NCBI GenBank assembly: GCA_030691775.1
Contig: JAUYDN010000131.1
Span: forward strand, 1-15,616
Origin: Dehalococcoidia bacterium
GTDB taxonomy: Bacteria; Chloroflexota; Dehalococcoidia; Dehalococcoidales; Fen-1064
Reading direction: 5' to 3'
DNA: 15,616 bases
This document shows positions 13,752 to 15,616 of the stretch, piece by piece. The notes beneath the pieces are model-generated. The model did not search any database, was not told the DNA's origin, and saw only the letters and a list, made by a program, of their open reading frames with translations. Both the position numbers and the translations under genes were made by a program. Positions within the stretch are counted from its first letter, which is position 1, and each line of letters starts with the position of its first letter.

Positions 13752-14879
13752 TGAACAGATAACGGCAACCGCGGCGATGGTACTGCTGGCGATGGTGAAA
13801 GCCGTTGAAAAGCCACGCGTATCGATGACCCGCCCCATCAAAGGAGTAAGCAAGCCGGATACTTCAGCGCCAGCAAAGAAATAGATGCCCAGTATGGAGG
13901 AGCGGCGGTGGGCGGGGATATTGTTCACGATATACGATTCCGAGGTCGGCATCCGGGTCATATTCACAAAGCCCATCAGGAGCAGAAGCACAACGAACAA
14001 GACGATGGTAGGCATATTACCCAGCGTGAACAGCAAAGGACCCGCCACCAGGCTGGTGACCACCATCACCCTTTTACTGCCGTAGCGGTCCGCCAGGTAA
14101 CCTCCGAGCGGCGCGGCAAAGGCGCCGACCATTGGAGAAATAGCCGTCAATGAAGCCGCAGTCGGAGCGGACAGACCGTAGTGGTCGACCATGTACAATG
14201 AATAATAGGCGGCTACAGATTGAGCGAACGTGCCGGTAGCGACGGTCATGATAATGAAGGGGGCCAGTGTTACCCAGTGAATGCGGTCCGGGGAAGGCGG
14301 CACATTTTTTATAGCGGGTTCCGGCAGGCGGACAGTAATATGCGATTGCCTGCCCATCAATATATACAACGCAATGCCGAGGATGATAACGGGCACGGTG
14401 AATGACACGTAGGGTGTGCGCCATGTACCCGAAGCCGCGGCAACCGGGGCGGCGAGAAGTGGAACAACCCAGAATGACGAGCTTCCACCGATGAGGTGCA
14501 GACCCAGCGCCCTGCCACGGCGTTCCGGTGGGATAATCGTGGAGATGGCAGTGGCAGAACTGGGATGATAGCCACCCCCGAGAATCGCCACCAGCACCAA
14601 ACCCGCGATAAGCTGAAGATACGTCTGGGATAACCCGACGAGCAAGCCTGCAACGGCAACACCGGAAACGCTGATGAGTACCATCAAACGTGCGCCGAAA
14701 CGGTCGGCAAGCCACCCCGCGGGTAGCTGGGCGATACCGCTGGTAATGGAGAAGGCAGAAATCACCACACCCGCCTGGGTATAGTTGAGGCTCAACTCAT
14801 CGCGGATGAGCGGCATGAGCGGGTTCAGCATGGCGCCAACCACGTGGTGCCCGAAATGCGCGATGATAAACAACGGCAA
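13701..14879 (-). CDS. Major facilitator superfamily transporter
   Basis: The 392-residue protein has about twelve hydrophobic helices in two halves. The MFS motif A is seen in both: GWLADRFGARLM at 55-66 and GGYLADRYGSKRVM in the second half. A hydrophilic loop (about 175-205) joins the halves. The substrate cannot be read from sequence, and export of a small molecule is as likely as uptake. The best in-frame start codon is TTG 14879. However, the frame stays open upstream to a stop at 14934-14936, and the extra codons (RYLFIKLSDLKPYFSGLLPL) look like a natural N-terminus without any ATG, GTG or TTG of their own before the TTG. The gene lies upstream of the heme operon on the same strand, separated by 318 bp, so it is probably a separate unit. 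Confidence 0.85.
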   Translation of the reverse strand: MPLFIIAHFGHHVVGAMLNPLMPLIRDELSLNYTQAGVVISAFSITSGIAQLPAGWLADRFGARLMVLISVSGVAVAGLLVGLSQTYLQLIAGLVLVAILGGGYHPSSATAISTIIPPERRGRALGLHLIGGSSSFWVVPLLAAPVAAASGTWRTPYVSFTVPVIILGIALYILMGRQSHITVRLPEPAIKNVPPSPDRIHWVTLAPFIIMTVATGTFAQSVAAYYSLYMVDHYGLSAPTAASLTAISPMVGAFAAPLGGYLADRYGSKRVMVVTSLVAGPLLFTLGNMPTIVLFVVLLLLMGFVNMTRMPTSESYIVNNIPAHRRSSILGIYFFAGAEVSGLLTPLMGRVIDTRGFSTAFTIASSTIAAVAVICSLILWRFGKSSGTQVQD

Positions 14880-15091
14880 TAAGCCGGAAAAGTACGGTTT
14901 CAGGTCTGAGAGTTTGATAAAAAGATACCTTTCTTACAAGTAAAAATAATACTGCCTGGCAAAATGCAACCGTGTTTATCGTAGTTCAAGTTAGTATAAC
15001 ACTTCACAGCTGGCACGGATAATCGGAATTCGTGGTTTTCGACTGGCTTTTTGTGCGTGAGAGACAGTTCTTGGCAGGATTCTCATTTTCC

Positions 15092-15108
15092 ACCCGCCGT
15101 AGGCGGGT
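15092..15108. repeat. Short GC-rich hairpin of REP type
   Basis: ACCCGCC-GTA-GGCGGGT is a perfect 7-bp stem with a 3-nt loop, followed by ATGACAAGGTGG. It resembles dispersed REP-like hairpins with a GGCGGGTATGAC tail. Confidence 0.6.
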
Positions 15109-15510
15109 ATGACAAGGTGGCGATGTTCTTTCAGGAGATATGGTAATTCCGCCTGAAGCGGATGAGGAGCAAACCGATTTTTGACAAGACTGAGTACCAA
15201 CATCGAATAATTTCTCGTTCCTGACTTTGTCACCACTGTGCCACATCCCCCATACGGCACTTGCTTCCTTTACAGCTTCGGCTAAAGGCTTAATTGACGA
15301 CTTATTGTCAATGAAATAATTAACCTCTTTATTCTCAAATTTCTATCGTGCAGGGAGACAGCTAGAGGTATTGTGACTCCTGGCATTAACAACAATAATC
15401 CAAAGAAGAATAGGATATTGTCCCATGCAGCACATCCGTTAGTGGAGTGTCTGAATAACAGCTTTACAATTCTGAATAAAAGATGCCAGTTCTTACACAG
15501 CGCCTCATCC

Positions 15511-15543
15511 CCCCGCATCAAGTGCGGGGCAGGCTCTTGCCCC
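15511..15543. repeat. Overlapping alternative hairpins of REP type
   Basis: CCCCGCA-TCAAG-TGCGGGG (15511-15529) overlaps GGGGCA-GGCTCT-TGCCCC (15526-15543). The two stems share the GGGG and therefore exclude each other. This looks like a dispersed intergenic repeat rather than a terminator, because no T-run follows either stem. Confidence 0.55.
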
Positions 15544-15616
15544 TTCTCCGCAGGAGGCTGTTAAAGAAATTTCCTGATACGGTTTTCATGATTTACTATT
15601 CTTTAATGACCCCCTG

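Larger units (their letters stand above)
14880..15616. other. Long stretch without a supported gene
   Basis: About 737 bp lack a convincing gene on either strand. The short open frames here have no recognisable domains, and some begin inside repeat hairpins. The region holds two hairpin repeats listed separately and a small nested inverted repeat near 15289-15324 (TTGAC and GTCAA arms within TTAAT and ATTAA arms). No tRNA, rRNA or CRISPR pattern is seen. It may contain the MFS promoter and relics of older genes. Confidence 0.5.

Noticed and set aside
15004..15260. Short overlapping minus-strand frames of 80-89 codons
   Set aside because: They run through a REP hairpin in two frames at once, which is typical of non-coding DNA. 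Neither translation resembles a known protein.
15282..15521. A 79-codon minus-strand frame with a hydrophobic segment
   Set aside because: It starts with TTG inside a REP-type hairpin, lacks a ribosome-binding site and has no recognisable domain.

Overview
This window reads as a bacterial chromosome segment from an anaerobe of moderate GC content. Its core is a ten-gene, minus-strand operon (13382 down to 2715) that encodes what looks like the whole siroheme-dependent (Ahb) route to heme b, from glutamyl-tRNA onward. Anaerobic Chloroflexota (Dehalococcoidia-like) is my best guess, from the general look of the Met-rich small proteins and the MFS protein. That placement is inference and no marker gene here proves it.

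Left part, plus strand (1-2703). The 3' end of a double [4Fe-4S] ferredoxin-type protein is followed by a class I SAM methyltransferase, a small two-helix membrane protein with a C-terminal SHOCT motif, and a lipoprotein with two PepSY-like repeats. The last two share Gly/Met-rich GMMGG segments. A REP-like palindromic repeat pair fills 1909-2112. It is followed by a five-helix membrane protein that converges on hemL with an 11-nt gap.

Heme operon, minus strand (13382-2715). The order is a MerR-like HTH regulator, ahbC, ahbD, fused ahbA-ahbB, a precorrin-2 dehydrogenase (sirC-like), hemA, hemC, fused cobA-hemD, hemB and hemL. Nearly every junction is an overlap or abutment of start and stop codons, so the unit is probably co-transcribed and translationally coupled. 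Together the enzymes convert glutamyl-tRNA to ALA (HemA, HemL), porphobilinogen (HemB), hydroxymethylbilane (HemC), uroporphyrinogen III and precorrin-2 (HemD and CobA domains), sirohydrochlorin/siroheme (SirC-like), didecarboxysiroheme (AhbAB), Fe-coproporphyrin III (AhbC) and heme b (AhbD). No separate CbiK/SirB chelatase is visible.

The only break in the tight packing lies between ahbC and ahbD. A MITE-like element of about 118 bp is flanked there by a 20-bp near-perfect direct repeat of the last codons of ahbC. Reading the outer copy restores an ahbC end (TDEEIGLN, stop) that overlaps the ahbD start as TGATG. This suggests the element inserted, extended AhbC by a foreign tail, and preserved the ahbD ribosome-binding site.

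Right part (13383-15616). An AT-rich control region holds a candidate promoter and two palindromes. It is followed by an orphan strong Shine-Dalgarno site with a tiny ORF on the plus strand, and by an MFS transporter on the minus strand whose natural N-terminus seems to lack a normal start codon. The last roughly 740 bp appear non-coding and contain short hairpin repeats.
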